Notes: generated by a model not told the origin, from the sequence alone. A DNA stretch of 64,000 nucleotides from JAYYZW01 sp965217605 (GCA_965217605.1 CBDCJB010000001.1:186001-250000), one strand, 5' to 3'; shown: positions 53,182 to 62,880, counted from the stretch's first letter. Numbers and translations: made by a program.

Positions 53182-55617
53182 CTAGAAGTTGACGCGCAGG
53201 GTTCCGTAGAACCACCTCGGGCGGTCGAAAAAGCGCTGGATGTTGCCGAAGTCCCCTGCGACATCGAAGATCTGCGTGGAGTAGAACTGATCCGCGATGT
53301 TCTTGACCGCAAACGCCAATTCCCAGCGGCCGTCTACGCTGGCGTAGCTGACGCGCGAGTTGCCGATCACGTAGGCCGGCTGCTCGCCCGCGGGTGAGTT
53401 GGTCAGGATGAAGCTGAATTCGGTCCGGTAGTTGAAGTCCGCCTGCACGGCGAAGTTGCCGGCATACCACGTGTTGTCGAATACCGTCGGAAACTGGTAG
53501 CGCGCCAGGGCGTTGACGGTCCACATCGGCGTCTTCGGGATTGCGCGGTCCTGCGGATTGGGGGTCCCGGTTTGGCTGAAATCGACGTCTTGGACGTGCG
53601 CTCTTCCCAAGTACGAGACGCCGCCCACGAAATCCAGGCCGCGCCACGGCGAGCCCTGGACCTCGAGCTCGGCCCCGTGGATTTCGGCGTCTCTGTTGAT
53701 CACTATCTGCGACAGTCCCTCGAAGATGAAGGCTTGAAAATCGTCGTAGTCGTAGTAGAACGCGGCACCATTCACGCGTATCTTGTTTTCGTAGAGGCTC
53801 AGCTTGAAGCCGGCTTCGTAGGCTTTGAGGACCTCTTCATCGAATGGAACTTGCTGGGGCCTCAAGGTATCGGCTGCGAGCGCCGCATTGAAGCCACCGC
53901 CCTTGACGCCGCGGTTCCAAGTGAAATACGTCAGCAGGTCGTCGTTGACGTTCCATTCGAGCCCGGCCTTGGCCGACCACAGGCCCTTATTGTAGTTGGC
54001 GAGCGTGCCGGCCGAGTCTTCGCTGAAGGCGTATATGAGCGAGCCGATCGCCTGGGTGTGCAAGCGATCTTGTTGGTCCGGGATCCGCTCGTCCCACGTG
54101 CTGAGCATAGACTGGAAGTTGAAATCTTTCTGCTCCTCGATCCAACGGAAGCCCGTGATCATCGTCAACTGGGGGTGCAGGTCGAATTCGGTCTGAAAAA
54201 AGAGTGAATACGAATCCGTATTCTGTTCCCAGGAATTTTGCAGGAGGAGGGTGCCCTCCGGATGCGTCGTGGGCTGGAAACCGCAGGTGTTGGTTAAATC
54301 GGTGAAAATGGCACCGAAGCAAGGAGCGGGGGTACCCGGGGGACTGGCCAGCGCATCGGCCGGAAGAAACCCGCCCCCGAATACGGTTGGACCGATCGTG
54401 AAACCGGCGCCGTACTCGCCACGGATTTTCAGGTAGTAGAAACCCGCCAGCCAGCGAAAGTTCTCCATTTCCCCGTTGAAGCGGATTTCCTGCGTGAACT
54501 GCTGGGCGTTGTTCTCGAGGAAAAAATTCAAACCAAAGACCGGCGTGTTTTCGCTGTCTTCCTGATACGTCTTGTCGACGTGTGACCAGTCGGTGATGGA
54601 GACGAAGTCGATGCCGTCGAAAAGATTGTCCCATTCCAGGCGGGCGCCGCCGCCCCACGTGTGCAGGTCGGCGAACCCGACGACGTCGTGGCTGAGCGTG
54701 AAGGGGTCTTCGTCCGGCTCGTTAAAACCGAAATGATCGCAGCCGGGGCACTGGGTCGTGCCCGGCACCGGGGAATTGTGGAATTCCAATTCTGACCGTT
54801 CGAAGCCGAAACCGTTGGCCGGATTGATGTTACCCCCCTCGGTGTCGGCGCCACCGTCGACGACCTCGCTGTACGCGCCCCGGCCGTTGACGAGGAGGCT
54901 CACGTCATCGTTGATCTCCATCAGGACCTGCGCGCGGAACGCACCTGCGTTATCGTCGAACAGGTCGGACGCGACGCGGTTTTCGGCAAAGGGGTCGTGC
55001 CAATTCCCGTTGCCCGAGAAGCGGGCGGATATGCTTTCGGTGATCCCACCGCCGATCGCGAACTCGACACCCTTGTTATCGTACGAACCGTATTTGGCTT
55101 GGACGTACGCATCGAATTCCTGCGACGGTTTCTTGGTGACGAAACTCACGGTGCCGCCGGTCGCGTTGCGGCCGTACAGCGTGCCCTGCGGTCCGCGCAG
55201 TATTTCGACGCGCTCCAGATCGAACAGCTGGAAACCGGCGCCGGAGGACTGGCTGATATACGCCTCGTCGACATAGATCGACACCGGGTGCTCCTGGTGA
55301 TCGGCAAAGTCCGTCTGGATGACGCCGCGAATTGAAACACCGTATGACGCGCGGGAGTTGGGCTGCACGAGCTGCACGCCCGGCGCCATATCGAACACCA
55401 TCGTTGACTTTTCATAGCCGAGTGCGGTGATCTGGTCGCCCGACAACGCGGTGACCGCGATGCCGACGTCCTGCACATTCTGCTCACGTTTCTGCGCGGT
55501 GACGACGACTTCTTCCATCACCTGCGCGCCGACGTTCATGCCGGTCAGGAAAACAGCTGCTGCGACGATTGAAATTAAAGTTATCGAACGCGCTCGCTCG
55601 GATGACGACTGATGCAT
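53182..55617 (-). CDS. TonB-dependent outer-membrane receptor
   Basis: 811 aa. Signal peptide, TonB box region MEEVVVTAQKREQNVQDVGIA (35-55, containing EEVVVTAQKRE), plug domain (PNSRASYGVSIRGV, SGAGFQLFDLERVEILRGPQGTLYGRNATGG), and a long beta-barrel ending in aromatic F (YGTLRVNF). It imports an unknown nutrient with energy from the TonB2 operon nearby. The layout recalls catabolic TonB receptors of gammaproteobacteria. Divergent from the PQQ dehydrogenase, whose substrate it may take up. Confidence 0.95.
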   Translation of the reverse strand: MHQSSSERARSITLISIVAAAVFLTGMNVGAQVMEEVVVTAQKREQNVQDVGIAVTALSGDQITALGYEKSTMVFDMAPGVQLVQPNSRASYGVSIRGVIQTDFADHQEHPVSIYVDEAYISQSSGAGFQLFDLERVEILRGPQGTLYGRNATGGTVSFVTKKPSQEFDAYVQAKYGSYDNKGVEFAIGGGITESISARFSGNGNWHDPFAENRVASDLFDDNAGAFRAQVLMEINDDVSLLVNGRGAYSEVVDGGADTEGGNINPANGFGFERSELEFHNSPVPGTTQCPGCDHFGFNEPDEDPFTLSHDVVGFADLHTWGGGARLEWDNLFDGIDFVSITDWSHVDKTYQEDSENTPVFGLNFFLENNAQQFTQEIRFNGEMENFRWLAGFYYLKIRGEYGAGFTIGPTVFGGGFLPADALASPPGTPAPCFGAIFTDLTNTCGFQPTTHPEGTLLLQNSWEQNTDSYSLFFQTEFDLHPQLTMITGFRWIEEQKDFNFQSMLSTWDERIPDQQDRLHTQAIGSLIYAFSEDSAGTLANYNKGLWSAKAGLEWNVNDDLLTYFTWNRGVKGGGFNAALAADTLRPQQVPFDEEVLKAYEAGFKLSLYENKIRVNGAAFYYDYDDFQAFIFEGLSQIVINRDAEIHGAELEVQGSPWRGLDFVGGVSYLGRAHVQDVDFSQTGTPNPQDRAIPKTPMWTVNALARYQFPTVFDNTWYAGNFAVQADFNYRTEFSFILTNSPAGEQPAYVIGNSRVSYASVDGRWELAFAVKNIADQFYSTQIFDVAGDFGNIQRFFDRPRWFYGTLRVNF

Positions 55618-55770
55618 GATAGGTTTCCCCCACCTATGTTGCTGAGACGCAACACGCCCAACGTTAAGTTTCCGTTATCTGCCGAGCATAACATTAACAG
55701 GCGTCAAAATGCACTCGTAACGTCCGGCCCTGTTACATTTGTGGCAGCGCAACAACAGACACCTTGACCT

Positions 55771-57708
55771 ATGTTGCCACGGCGTGCAGCAATAGCACCT
55801 CAACAATGCCTGCGCCCGCACCGGTTGACCCCGGTTCGAACGCGCCACACGGAGGAGTTCAACATCATTCGCCATTACGCGGTCGCCGTCCTCACCGCCG
55901 TTTTGGCGCTCGCTGCTACGGCCACTAGTGCCGCAGAGGGAACCGCTCCGGACCCGGCGGCCCTATACCAGGCACGCTGTGCGATGTGCCACGACCTCGG
56001 GGTCGTTGCGCCGACTCAGGACCAGATGGGGCGCATGACGGTCGAGGAAATCGAGGCCTCGATGTGGCACGGCACGATGCAGGAGCACGCCAACGGGTTG
56101 TCCCGCGCCGAACGCCTCATGATCTCGCGCATGCTCGCGTCGAAAGGAACCGGTGAGAAGCCGCGCGATTCGGGTATAAAACGCTGCGCATCCAAAGACG
56201 CCAAACCGGCGGCACAAGGTGCCTGGCCCGGATGGTCGATCGATAACCGCTTCGCGCGCCACGTGGCCGACGCCAGCATGACGGCCGAGCGCGTCGCCGG
56301 CATCAAGCTCAAGTGGGCGCATACCATGCCCATCAGTTCTGCGTTCTCGGGTTTAGGTAACACGGTCGCGGTCCGGGATGGACGCGTTTACAGCAGCAGC
56401 ATCAACCACTGGGTCTATGCGCTGGATGCCGAATCCGGTTGCGCCTATTGGGCGTTCCGGGCCGAGGGCCGCGTGCGATCGAACATGGCGCTCGAGGGCG
56501 ATACCGTGGTGTTCGGCGATCTGATGGCGAACGTCTACGCGCTCGACGTGAACGACGGCTCGTTGCGTTGGCGAACCCGCATCGACTGGAGCCCGGGTGC
56601 GCGCATCACGGGGAATCTGACCGCGCACAAAGGCGTCGTCTACGCACCGGTATCGAGTCTCGAGGAAGTGCTGGTGATGAACTTGGACATCCCGTGTTGC
56701 CTGACCCGTGGCGCGGTCGTCGCGCTGGATATCAAGACCGGCCAGATCATCTGGAAGACCCATACCATTGACCAGTACGCCGAATACCTGGGCCACAACA
56801 AGATGGGGATCGCGCGCTTCGGTCCGTCCGGCGTACCGGTGTGGTCCGGGGTCAGCGTCGACGACAAGCGTGGCACGCTCTACGTCGGTAACGGTAACCA
56901 GTTCACCGAGCCGCGCGTGGAGGAATCGGACGCCGTCATGGCGCTCGACATGCAGACGGGCAAGAAGCGCTGGGTGAAAGGGCTCGCGCCCGAGCAGATG
57001 GGCGGCCAGGATATCTATCATCTGGCCTGCGAGGCCTGGGATCCCGAGCGCAAGAACTGCTCGCCCGAGAATCCCACGGGCCAGGGCGACCGCGACATCG
57101 GCGCGCCGCCGATCCTCACGACCCGGGCTGACGGCAAGGACGTGATAGTCGTCGGAACAAAAGACGGCATGCTCTACACCCTCGATCCCGACAACGACGG
57201 CGCGGTGCTGTGGAACATCCGCGTCGGCAAGGGCGGTGAAGCCGGCGGTATCGAGTACGGCGTCGCGTCCGACGGACGCTATGCATTCGCACCGGTGGTC
57301 GACATGGACGTCGACTTGATTTCCAACGGCTCGCTGACCGCGGTCGATCTCATGACCGGCAAGTCGGTGTGGCGGGTCGAGAACATCGACGCCCGCTGCG
57401 AAGGTAAGAAGAAACCACCCTGCGGCACGGCGGTCAACACACCGCCGACGGTCGTCGGTGACGTGGTATTCGTCGGCTTGATCGATGGGACCCTCCGCGC
57501 TTATGCGATCGACAGCGGCAATGAGGTGTGGGTTTACGACACCGTGCGTGATTACGAGGGCGTCAACGGATTGAAGGGTCGTGGCGGATCGCTCGGCAAT
57601 GGGGGGGCAGTGGTGGTCGGCGGCCGGCTGTATATCAACAGCGGTTTCAACATCTTCAACGTTGGAATGGCGGGGAACGTGTTGCTGTCGTTCGAAATTC
57701 CGCGGTGA
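55771..57708 (+). CDS. PQQ-dependent dehydrogenase with N-terminal heme c (PVADH-like)
   Basis: 645 aa in the ORF. Signal-like segment IIRHYAVAVLTAVLALAATATSAA, heme-c motif C70-A-M-C73-H74, then an eight-bladed propeller with repeated W-motifs (YALDAESGCAYWAFRAE; ALDIKTGQIIWKTH; ALDMQTGKKRWVKG) and vicinal cysteines C309-C310, as in quinoprotein alcohol dehydrogenases. Order heme-PQQ resembles polyvinyl-alcohol dehydrogenase. It oxidises an alcohol in the periplasm and passes electrons through the heme. GGAGGAG at 55851 is followed by in-frame ATC/ATT (55864), so translation may start there rather than at the ATG 55771. Confidence 0.9.
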   Translation: MLPRRAAIAPQQCLRPHRLTPVRTRHTEEFNIIRHYAVAVLTAVLALAATATSAAEGTAPDPAALYQARCAMCHDLGVVAPTQDQMGRMTVEEIEASMWHGTMQEHANGLSRAERLMISRMLASKGTGEKPRDSGIKRCASKDAKPAAQGAWPGWSIDNRFARHVADASMTAERVAGIKLKWAHTMPISSAFSGLGNTVAVRDGRVYSSSINHWVYALDAESGCAYWAFRAEGRVRSNMALEGDTVVFGDLMANVYALDVNDGSLRWRTRIDWSPGARITGNLTAHKGVVYAPVSSLEEVLVMNLDIPCCLTRGAVVALDIKTGQIIWKTHTIDQYAEYLGHNKMGIARFGPSGVPVWSGVSVDDKRGTLYVGNGNQFTEPRVEESDAVMALDMQTGKKRWVKGLAPEQMGGQDIYHLACEAWDPERKNCSPENPTGQGDRDIGAPPILTTRADGKDVIVVGTKDGMLYTLDPDNDGAVLWNIRVGKGGEAGGIEYGVASDGRYAFAPVVDMDVDLISNGSLTAVDLMTGKSVWRVENIDARCEGKKKPPCGTAVNTPPTVVGDVVFVGLIDGTLRAYAIDSGNEVWVYDTVRDYEGVNGLKGRGGSLGNGGAVVVGGRLYINSGFNIFNVGMAGNVLLSFEIPR

Positions 57709-57722
57709 CGCGGCGGTAGGCT

Positions 57723-59105
57723 TTACGGACCGGCAGAGGTCGCCCAGTTCAGGCTACGGCGAACTTTTCGAGTCTTACGTTCGTCTTCCGGATGAGGGAT
57801 CACGTAACGCGCCTCGACACCCGTGGTCCTGACGGCCTTGCCGTTGTCGATACGCGGCCGGAAACGGGAGGCACGCACGAGTCTTCGCGCCGTGCGCACG
57901 AGCTCCTTATCCCCGGCCGGCTGGGTTTCCACGATCTCTATCTTGCGCGCATAGCCCTTGACGTCAACGACGAAGCGGGCGACGGCATAGCGCGCGTCAG
58001 AGGCCGACGCGAGCGCTGTGCTCGGACCTGCGGCCGCGGTGTCGAATGCCGGCAGTGCACGTGGTTTCGAGAGCGCCGTCGCAACCGGGTCCGCGCGGTT
58101 GGCTGCGAGCAGCCGCTGTGCCTCGGCATAATGCTTGCCCGCCGTGAGGCGCCGGTCATAGAGAAAGTGCCAGTCACCCAGTAGCGTCAGCGCGAGGGCT
58201 TGACCGGGTACGTCGCCGGCACTGTCCTGGATCTCCACGGCCTCCTCCAGCGCGTCGCGTCCTGAAACGAAGGCGTCGATCCAACGGCCTCGGGTCCAGA
58301 GAGCACGATCGTTCTCGCGCATGATGAAAGCGCTCAAATCGGGAGAGGAAGTGAGTACTAAATGTACATTGCCTAACGGATCACGGACGATATCAATGTC
58401 ACTGACCAGCCCATCAAGATTCGTCGTGCCTTGGATGGTGGGAGGCGACGTAGTCGAAACGTAAGCTGCAATATCGAATGCGATTGCCGCACGTAAATGC
58501 ACGATCTTCACTAGGCGGGGGTCGCGTTGGCCGTAAGCCACGGTGGCAAGGGTATGCGCCTGTGCAGCGGCCTCTTCACCCAATACCAGGTGTTCGTAGC
58601 GCCGCGTCTTTGTCGCTAATCGAGATGCGTCTAGCTGCCAGCGTGCGTAGCGCATGTAAATCGGAATCAACTCTGCAGCCGTATCGCCGAAATTTTCCCG
58701 GTGCACCGACATCAGCAGCCTGAAGTGCGCGTCGACTTGCTCCCAATCCCGTTGCGCGAGATGGCTATCTATCAACAGGTCGATGATCGGGATCTGGCCG
58801 GGGTCGTTCAGACCGAGCTGCGTGCGCCGGATCTGCAGCGCATTGGCGAAGCTTTCCTCGGCGCCGGCGTGATCGCCCGCCTTCTGCTGGGCGAGCCCCA
58901 AGCCCAGCCAGGGCTCGGCAAGTGCGAAACCATCTACGCCGTGCTCGGCTTGCAGCTTGGCGATCTCAGCCTCGTACTCGGCGATCGACGGTGGCGCCTC
59001 GACATCGGGCGCGATCGCCCTCCCGTACTGGAGCGGTTCGGCATCGGCATGCAAGGCGCCGATCAGAGCGAGGAAGGCAGCTATCTGGAAACTTTCCTTG
59101 AACAT
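57723..59105 (-). CDS. Secreted TPR protein with a TonB-like C-terminus
   Basis: 460 aa from the ATG at 59105 (MFKESFQIAAFLALIGALHADA, a signal peptide); the frame extends to 59300 but without protein-like sequence. TPR-like repeats (EPWLGLGLAQQKAGDHAGAEESFANALQIR; IIDLLIDSHLAQRDWEQVDAHFRLL). The C-terminal 90 residues (ARFVVDVKGYARKIEIVETQPAGDKELVRTARRLVRASRFRPRI) resemble the TonB C-terminal fold. It may be a TonB-like adapter or a periplasmic scaffold. Convergent with the PQQ dehydrogenase, close to its stop. Confidence 0.82.
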   Translation of the reverse strand: MFKESFQIAAFLALIGALHADAEPLQYGRAIAPDVEAPPSIAEYEAEIAKLQAEHGVDGFALAEPWLGLGLAQQKAGDHAGAEESFANALQIRRTQLGLNDPGQIPIIDLLIDSHLAQRDWEQVDAHFRLLMSVHRENFGDTAAELIPIYMRYARWQLDASRLATKTRRYEHLVLGEEAAAQAHTLATVAYGQRDPRLVKIVHLRAAIAFDIAAYVSTTSPPTIQGTTNLDGLVSDIDIVRDPLGNVHLVLTSSPDLSAFIMRENDRALWTRGRWIDAFVSGRDALEEAVEIQDSAGDVPGQALALTLLGDWHFLYDRRLTAGKHYAEAQRLLAANRADPVATALSKPRALPAFDTAAAGPSTALASASDARYAVARFVVDVKGYARKIEIVETQPAGDKELVRTARRLVRASRFRPRIDNGKAVRTTGVEARYVIPHPEDERKTRKVRRSLNWATSAGP

Positions 59106-59143
59106 CTCGCGCGATTCTCTGATATGCCTCAGATTTGACCGTG

Positions 59144-61567
59144 TTAGCGTTCGATCGTTCGTGTCTCGGCTTGTTCCGGTCCAAAGGGCCGGAACGTCAT
59201 GATCAATACGGGCAACAGAAACAGGTCGGCGATCAAGGCCGCGAGCACCGCACCCGATAACAACAACCCGAAACTGGCGAGGACGGCGAGGTCCGACCAC
59301 AGATAGGTCAAAAACGCCACGATGAGAATGATCGTGGTCGTGATCAAGGCCGGGCCGACACCCATCAACGCGCGTTCGAGTGAAACCCGGTAGTCGCCAT
59401 CGCGCGCGAATTCGACCTTATAGCGATTGAGCAGATGAATAGTGTCGTCGACGGCGATGCCGATGGCGATCGTCGCCAACAGCAAGCGAAAAGAGTCCAG
59501 GTTGATGTCCGCGAACCCCATGCAACCCAAGATGAATATGATCGGTGTGAGATTGGCGATCATGGCCAACACCCCGATCTTCACGCTGCCGTAAACCATG
59601 CAGATGAAACCGAAGATCAGAAGGAAAACCATGCTATAGCCTTGCATCTGGGACGTGCCGATATATTCGAGGATCCGCACCCACAGCACGCCTATGCCCG
59701 TCTTCTTGATTTCGACACCGGCGACCGGGCGCGCTTCGAGATAGGCATCTAAATCGTCGAGTAATTCACGCACCACGCTCGAATCGGAAACTCGGATGCG
59801 TAGCTGCACGACCGTTTGAGACGCATCGAAGTTGATGTAGTCGTTGATCTCCTCGCCGCCCGACATCTGGTAGAGAAACAAAAGCTGTGCCATCGCCTCG
59901 TGGTCGTCCGGCAGCCGGTACCACTCGGGATTATCTTCGTGCAAGGCCTGGTTGAGGTCTTTGATAATTTCGACGATGTGCTGGCTCTTCTTTACGAGGG
60001 CTTTCGACTCGGCATACTCGGTGAAGCCCTCGATCAGCCGTAGCATCTCGGCGTTGTTAATGCCGTCTGCCTCGCCCGTGTCGAAGATGTACACGGCACT
60101 GGTCCACCCGCCCATGATCTCTTCGGCTTTCTCGATGTTGCGCCGCATCTCCACGTGCGCCTTGAAGTCTTCTAACATGTTGAAGTCCAAGCGCAAGCTC
60201 GAGATGCCCACTAATGAAAAGACCAAGATCAAGCCCGACACAACCATCACGCCCTTCGGGTGCTGGAGATTGACCACCACGGCCTTTTCAAGGGCACGCT
60301 CGATGATACGTATCGCAGGCTTACGCCGTGGATCCGCGTTTCCGACGCTTCCCGGTTTTGTGAGTGCCGAATAGCTGACCATCAGGGTGACGCTGAACAC
60401 GAAGGCCGCGAGCACGCCGAAGCCGGCATAGACCGCCATCTCCGAGATGCCCTGCAACGACGATGTCGTCATCCCCAGCAGGCCGATGGCGGTCGTCAGC
60501 GCCGCCAGCAGGCAGGGTGTCCCGACTTCCTCGATGGCCATGCGCGCGGCGCCGCTGGCGAGGGAAACCTGCAGGCGTGCGCGTTGATAGGCGAGCATGA
60601 CGTGCACCGTTTGCGACACACCGATCGCGCAGATCAAGGTAGGTACCATCATGAACATCATGCCTAACGACCAACCCATCAAGCCGATGAACCCGACGGT
60701 CACCGCTATCGTGATCAGTACCACCGTCAACGGCGCGATTAAACCCGATAACCGCGTAGGGAACAGTAAGACCGCGACGAGGGCGATCAGCACGAGGGTG
60801 CCGAACGTGATGATCGGCGTATCGAAGACGATGCGCTCGTTATAGACCGCATTGAACGGCACGTCGCCCGATATGTAGAACTTGATGCCGCTGTATTCGG
60901 GCCGTCGCAGGATCTCATTGAGGGCGTTATTCGCCGCCTGGGGATAAAGGTTTTCCAAGCCGTCCCCACCCTGCGGGTCGAGGCGGATGTCCTCGAGCAC
61001 ATCGGTGCTCGTCTTGGTCATGTCGGCGACGATCGCGCCGTACTCGCCGTCGCGGCTGATCAAATTACCGACGTACATCGGTTTCGACAGCGCGATTTTG
61101 CGCAGCTTCACCAGCTCTTCCTGGTGTTCGGGAAAGCCGTAGAAGAGATCGTGGATCTCGATCAAATCACCCGTGGCTTCGACGAACTCGGTGTTGGCGA
61201 GGCTGGTTACCTTACGCACGAATGGGATTTCGAGTTCGATGGCTTCGGTCAGTTTCGCGATCGTGCGCATCACCTCGATATCGAACGGACCGTATTCGGT
61301 GTCGGGCGCGTGATAGAGCAGGTAGATGGTTTCGTCGGAATAGAACTCGCGTTGATACTCCATGTAGAACTGATAGGTCGGATCGTCGTCATCAAAAAAC
61401 GAATTCAAGCCGTTGTCGGCATGCGTCTTAGACGCAAAGTAGACCCCGCCGCACGCCAGCACCACGGTCAACAGCAGAACGATTTTCTGATGCGTCGCCG
61501 ACCACGCCGCGACGTGCCCGAACTGTCTGTCTAGCCAGCTCAGAAAGGTGGCATTTTGATTCCCCAT
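59144..61567 (-). CDS. HAE3-family RND/MMPL exporter
   Basis: 807 aa. RND two-repeat structure: N-terminal helix, periplasmic loop (LNSFFDDDDPTYQFYMEYQREFYSDETIYL), helix bundle with GFIGLMGWSLGMMFMMVPTLICAIGVSQTVHVML, second loop, second bundle with IAIGIAVDDTIHLLNRYKVEFARDG. Related to the exporters at 1716 and 62974 but more diverged. The ATG at 61565-61567 lies inside a palindromic repeat and has only a weak ribosome site. Substrate likely a lipid; it may export or traffic it with the secreted proteins nearby. Confidence 0.9.
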   Translation of the reverse strand: MGNQNATFLSWLDRQFGHVAAWSATHQKIVLLLTVVLACGGVYFASKTHADNGLNSFFDDDDPTYQFYMEYQREFYSDETIYLLYHAPDTEYGPFDIEVMRTIAKLTEAIELEIPFVRKVTSLANTEFVEATGDLIEIHDLFYGFPEHQEELVKLRKIALSKPMYVGNLISRDGEYGAIVADMTKTSTDVLEDIRLDPQGGDGLENLYPQAANNALNEILRRPEYSGIKFYISGDVPFNAVYNERIVFDTPIITFGTLVLIALVAVLLFPTRLSGLIAPLTVVLITIAVTVGFIGLMGWSLGMMFMMVPTLICAIGVSQTVHVMLAYQRARLQVSLASGAARMAIEEVGTPCLLAALTTAIGLLGMTTSSLQGISEMAVYAGFGVLAAFVFSVTLMVSYSALTKPGSVGNADPRRKPAIRIIERALEKAVVVNLQHPKGVMVVSGLILVFSLVGISSLRLDFNMLEDFKAHVEMRRNIEKAEEIMGGWTSAVYIFDTGEADGINNAEMLRLIEGFTEYAESKALVKKSQHIVEIIKDLNQALHEDNPEWYRLPDDHEAMAQLLFLYQMSGGEEINDYINFDASQTVVQLRIRVSDSSVVRELLDDLDAYLEARPVAGVEIKKTGIGVLWVRILEYIGTSQMQGYSMVFLLIFGFICMVYGSVKIGVLAMIANLTPIIFILGCMGFADINLDSFRLLLATIAIGIAVDDTIHLLNRYKVEFARDGDYRVSLERALMGVGPALITTTIILIVAFLTYLWSDLAVLASFGLLLSGAVLAALIADLFLLPVLIMTFRPFGPEQAETRTIER

Positions 61568-61593
61568 CCGGATGTAGCGTAGCGGAATCCGGG
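61566..61593. repeat. Dispersed 31-bp palindromic repeat, copy 6 (diverged)
   Basis: Diverged copy (ATCCGGATGTAGCGTAGCGGAATCCGGG) whose left end overlaps the start codon of the RND gene, so the repeat forms part of its leader. Confidence 0.72.
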
Positions 61594-61617
61594 ATCAGAA
61601 CATACGCGCAGGAAGCG

Positions 61618-62049
61618 TTATTCGTCAGTTTCGATTTTTTCTAAGCGTTCGAACTGGCCCAGCCCGCAGCCGGGGCCCTGAAAATGCCCGTGGCGATCAG
61701 GTGGGCCTTGGATCACCGTGATCCAGTCGACGTCGCATAATTTAGTGAGCTGCTGATCGATTACGAAACCGCGGTGGATAGCGAGCGAGCCGCATGCGTG
61801 GGGGAGGGTATTGAGGTAATAGCGGCTGACGCCGGTGCGAAACAGGATGTGGCGCTCGTCGATGACGCGCGTATCTCGTATGCGGTGCAGTAGCAAGCAG
61901 GTTTCCATCTCGCCCGTGCGCTCGAAGCTCGCCTCGAAATCGGCGAGGCGTTCTGCGGCGGACTTGGCTTCCGCCGCGGTGGGTAATGTCAAAGCCAATC
62001 CGACGACTATACGAGGCACCGCAGTTCCGTACAGGCGGGTCATGGCCAT
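61618..62049 (-). CDS. DUF6491 secreted protein
   Basis: 143 aa. Signal peptide (VPRIVVGLALTLPTAAEA), then ETCLLLHRIRDTRVIDERHILFRTGVSRYYLNTLPHACGSL and QLTKLCDVDWITVIQG ending GCGLGQFERLEKI, matching the DUF6491 pattern. Four cysteines probably form disulfides. Small, uncharacterised, mainly in gammaproteobacteria. Just upstream of the RND gene on the same strand, so possibly co-transcribed. Confidence 0.82.
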   Translation of the reverse strand: MAMTRLYGTAVPRIVVGLALTLPTAAEAKSAAERLADFEASFERTGEMETCLLLHRIRDTRVIDERHILFRTGVSRYYLNTLPHACGSLAIHRGFVIDQQLTKLCDVDWITVIQGPPDRHGHFQGPGCGLGQFERLEKIETDE

Positions 62050-62181
62050 TTAGTGTCGACGAGACCACTTAAGTTCCTCAGTGACTCGATGGACAGGCTT
62101 TGTTCGCCCTATACTCCGCGGGGGTAACTCTCCCCTCGTTGACGTTAGCCGTCCAACGTGGACCCATAAAGGACAGGTATT

Positions 62182-62880
62182 GTGAACGCTAAACAACGAG
62201 GCAAGAGCTTTATTAAACGGTCACTAAATTACCTTGGATATAACGTACTAAAACCATCAGCGCACAAGCAATTCAAGACGCACTATGAGTCGTTGGCGCA
62301 TCTTCTGTACTTCAAAGAAATTTATGATTTAGTTACAGACTTGGAAGGAGATATCGTTGAGTGTGGCGTAGGCCATGGCCATAGCTTCTATAAGTTATGT
62401 TGTTTAGCGTATTACGAAAACAAAGGGAGAAACATCTATGGTTTTGATTCCTTTGAAGGATTTCCAGAACCTTCTGAAGAGGATGCAAGTCCAAGGATTC
62501 CGCTAAAGGGTGAGTGGAATGTCGCAACAGTTGAAACTATTGAACGGGTATTGACGGAAGCAGGAAGAATTGAGCCGTCATTCATTAAAAATAACGTGAA
62601 ACTGGTAAAGGGTTTCTTTGAGGAAAGCCTAAGTAGATTTGACGGAGAAAGTATTGCTTTTTTACACCTGGATGTTGATCTGTATAAATCATACAAAGTA
62701 ACTCTGGAATATTTTTGGCCTAAGGTTGCAAGGGGCGGGGTCGTTGCCTTCGATGAGTATGAAAATGCAACAGAGAAATTCCCTGGAGCCGCAAAAGCGA
62801 TCGATGAGTTCTTCGGTTCTTTAGTAACTCAAATCCGATTTAACGAGCAAGCCAACCGATATTACATTGTGAAGTCGTGA
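62182..62880 (+). CDS. TylF/MycF-like O-methyltransferase
   Basis: 232 aa from a GTG at 62182 preceded by AAAGGACAGG. SAM-binding region EGDIVECGVGHGHSFYKLCCL (about 54-74), GFDSFEGFPEPSEEDAS and the metal-binding/general-base motif FLHLDVDLYKSYKVTLEYFWPKVARGG, matching macrocin-O-methyltransferase-type enzymes that methylate sugars of antibiotics or glycans. The gene is visibly AT-richer than all neighbours and uses AT-ending codons, which suggests recent acquisition. No glycosyl pathway is adjacent. Confidence 0.9.
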   Translation: MNAKQRGKSFIKRSLNYLGYNVLKPSAHKQFKTHYESLAHLLYFKEIYDLVTDLEGDIVECGVGHGHSFYKLCCLAYYENKGRNIYGFDSFEGFPEPSEEDASPRIPLKGEWNVATVETIERVLTEAGRIEPSFIKNNVKLVKGFFEESLSRFDGESIAFLHLDVDLYKSYKVTLEYFWPKVARGGVVAFDEYENATEKFPGAAKAIDEFFGSLVTQIRFNEQANRYYIVKS

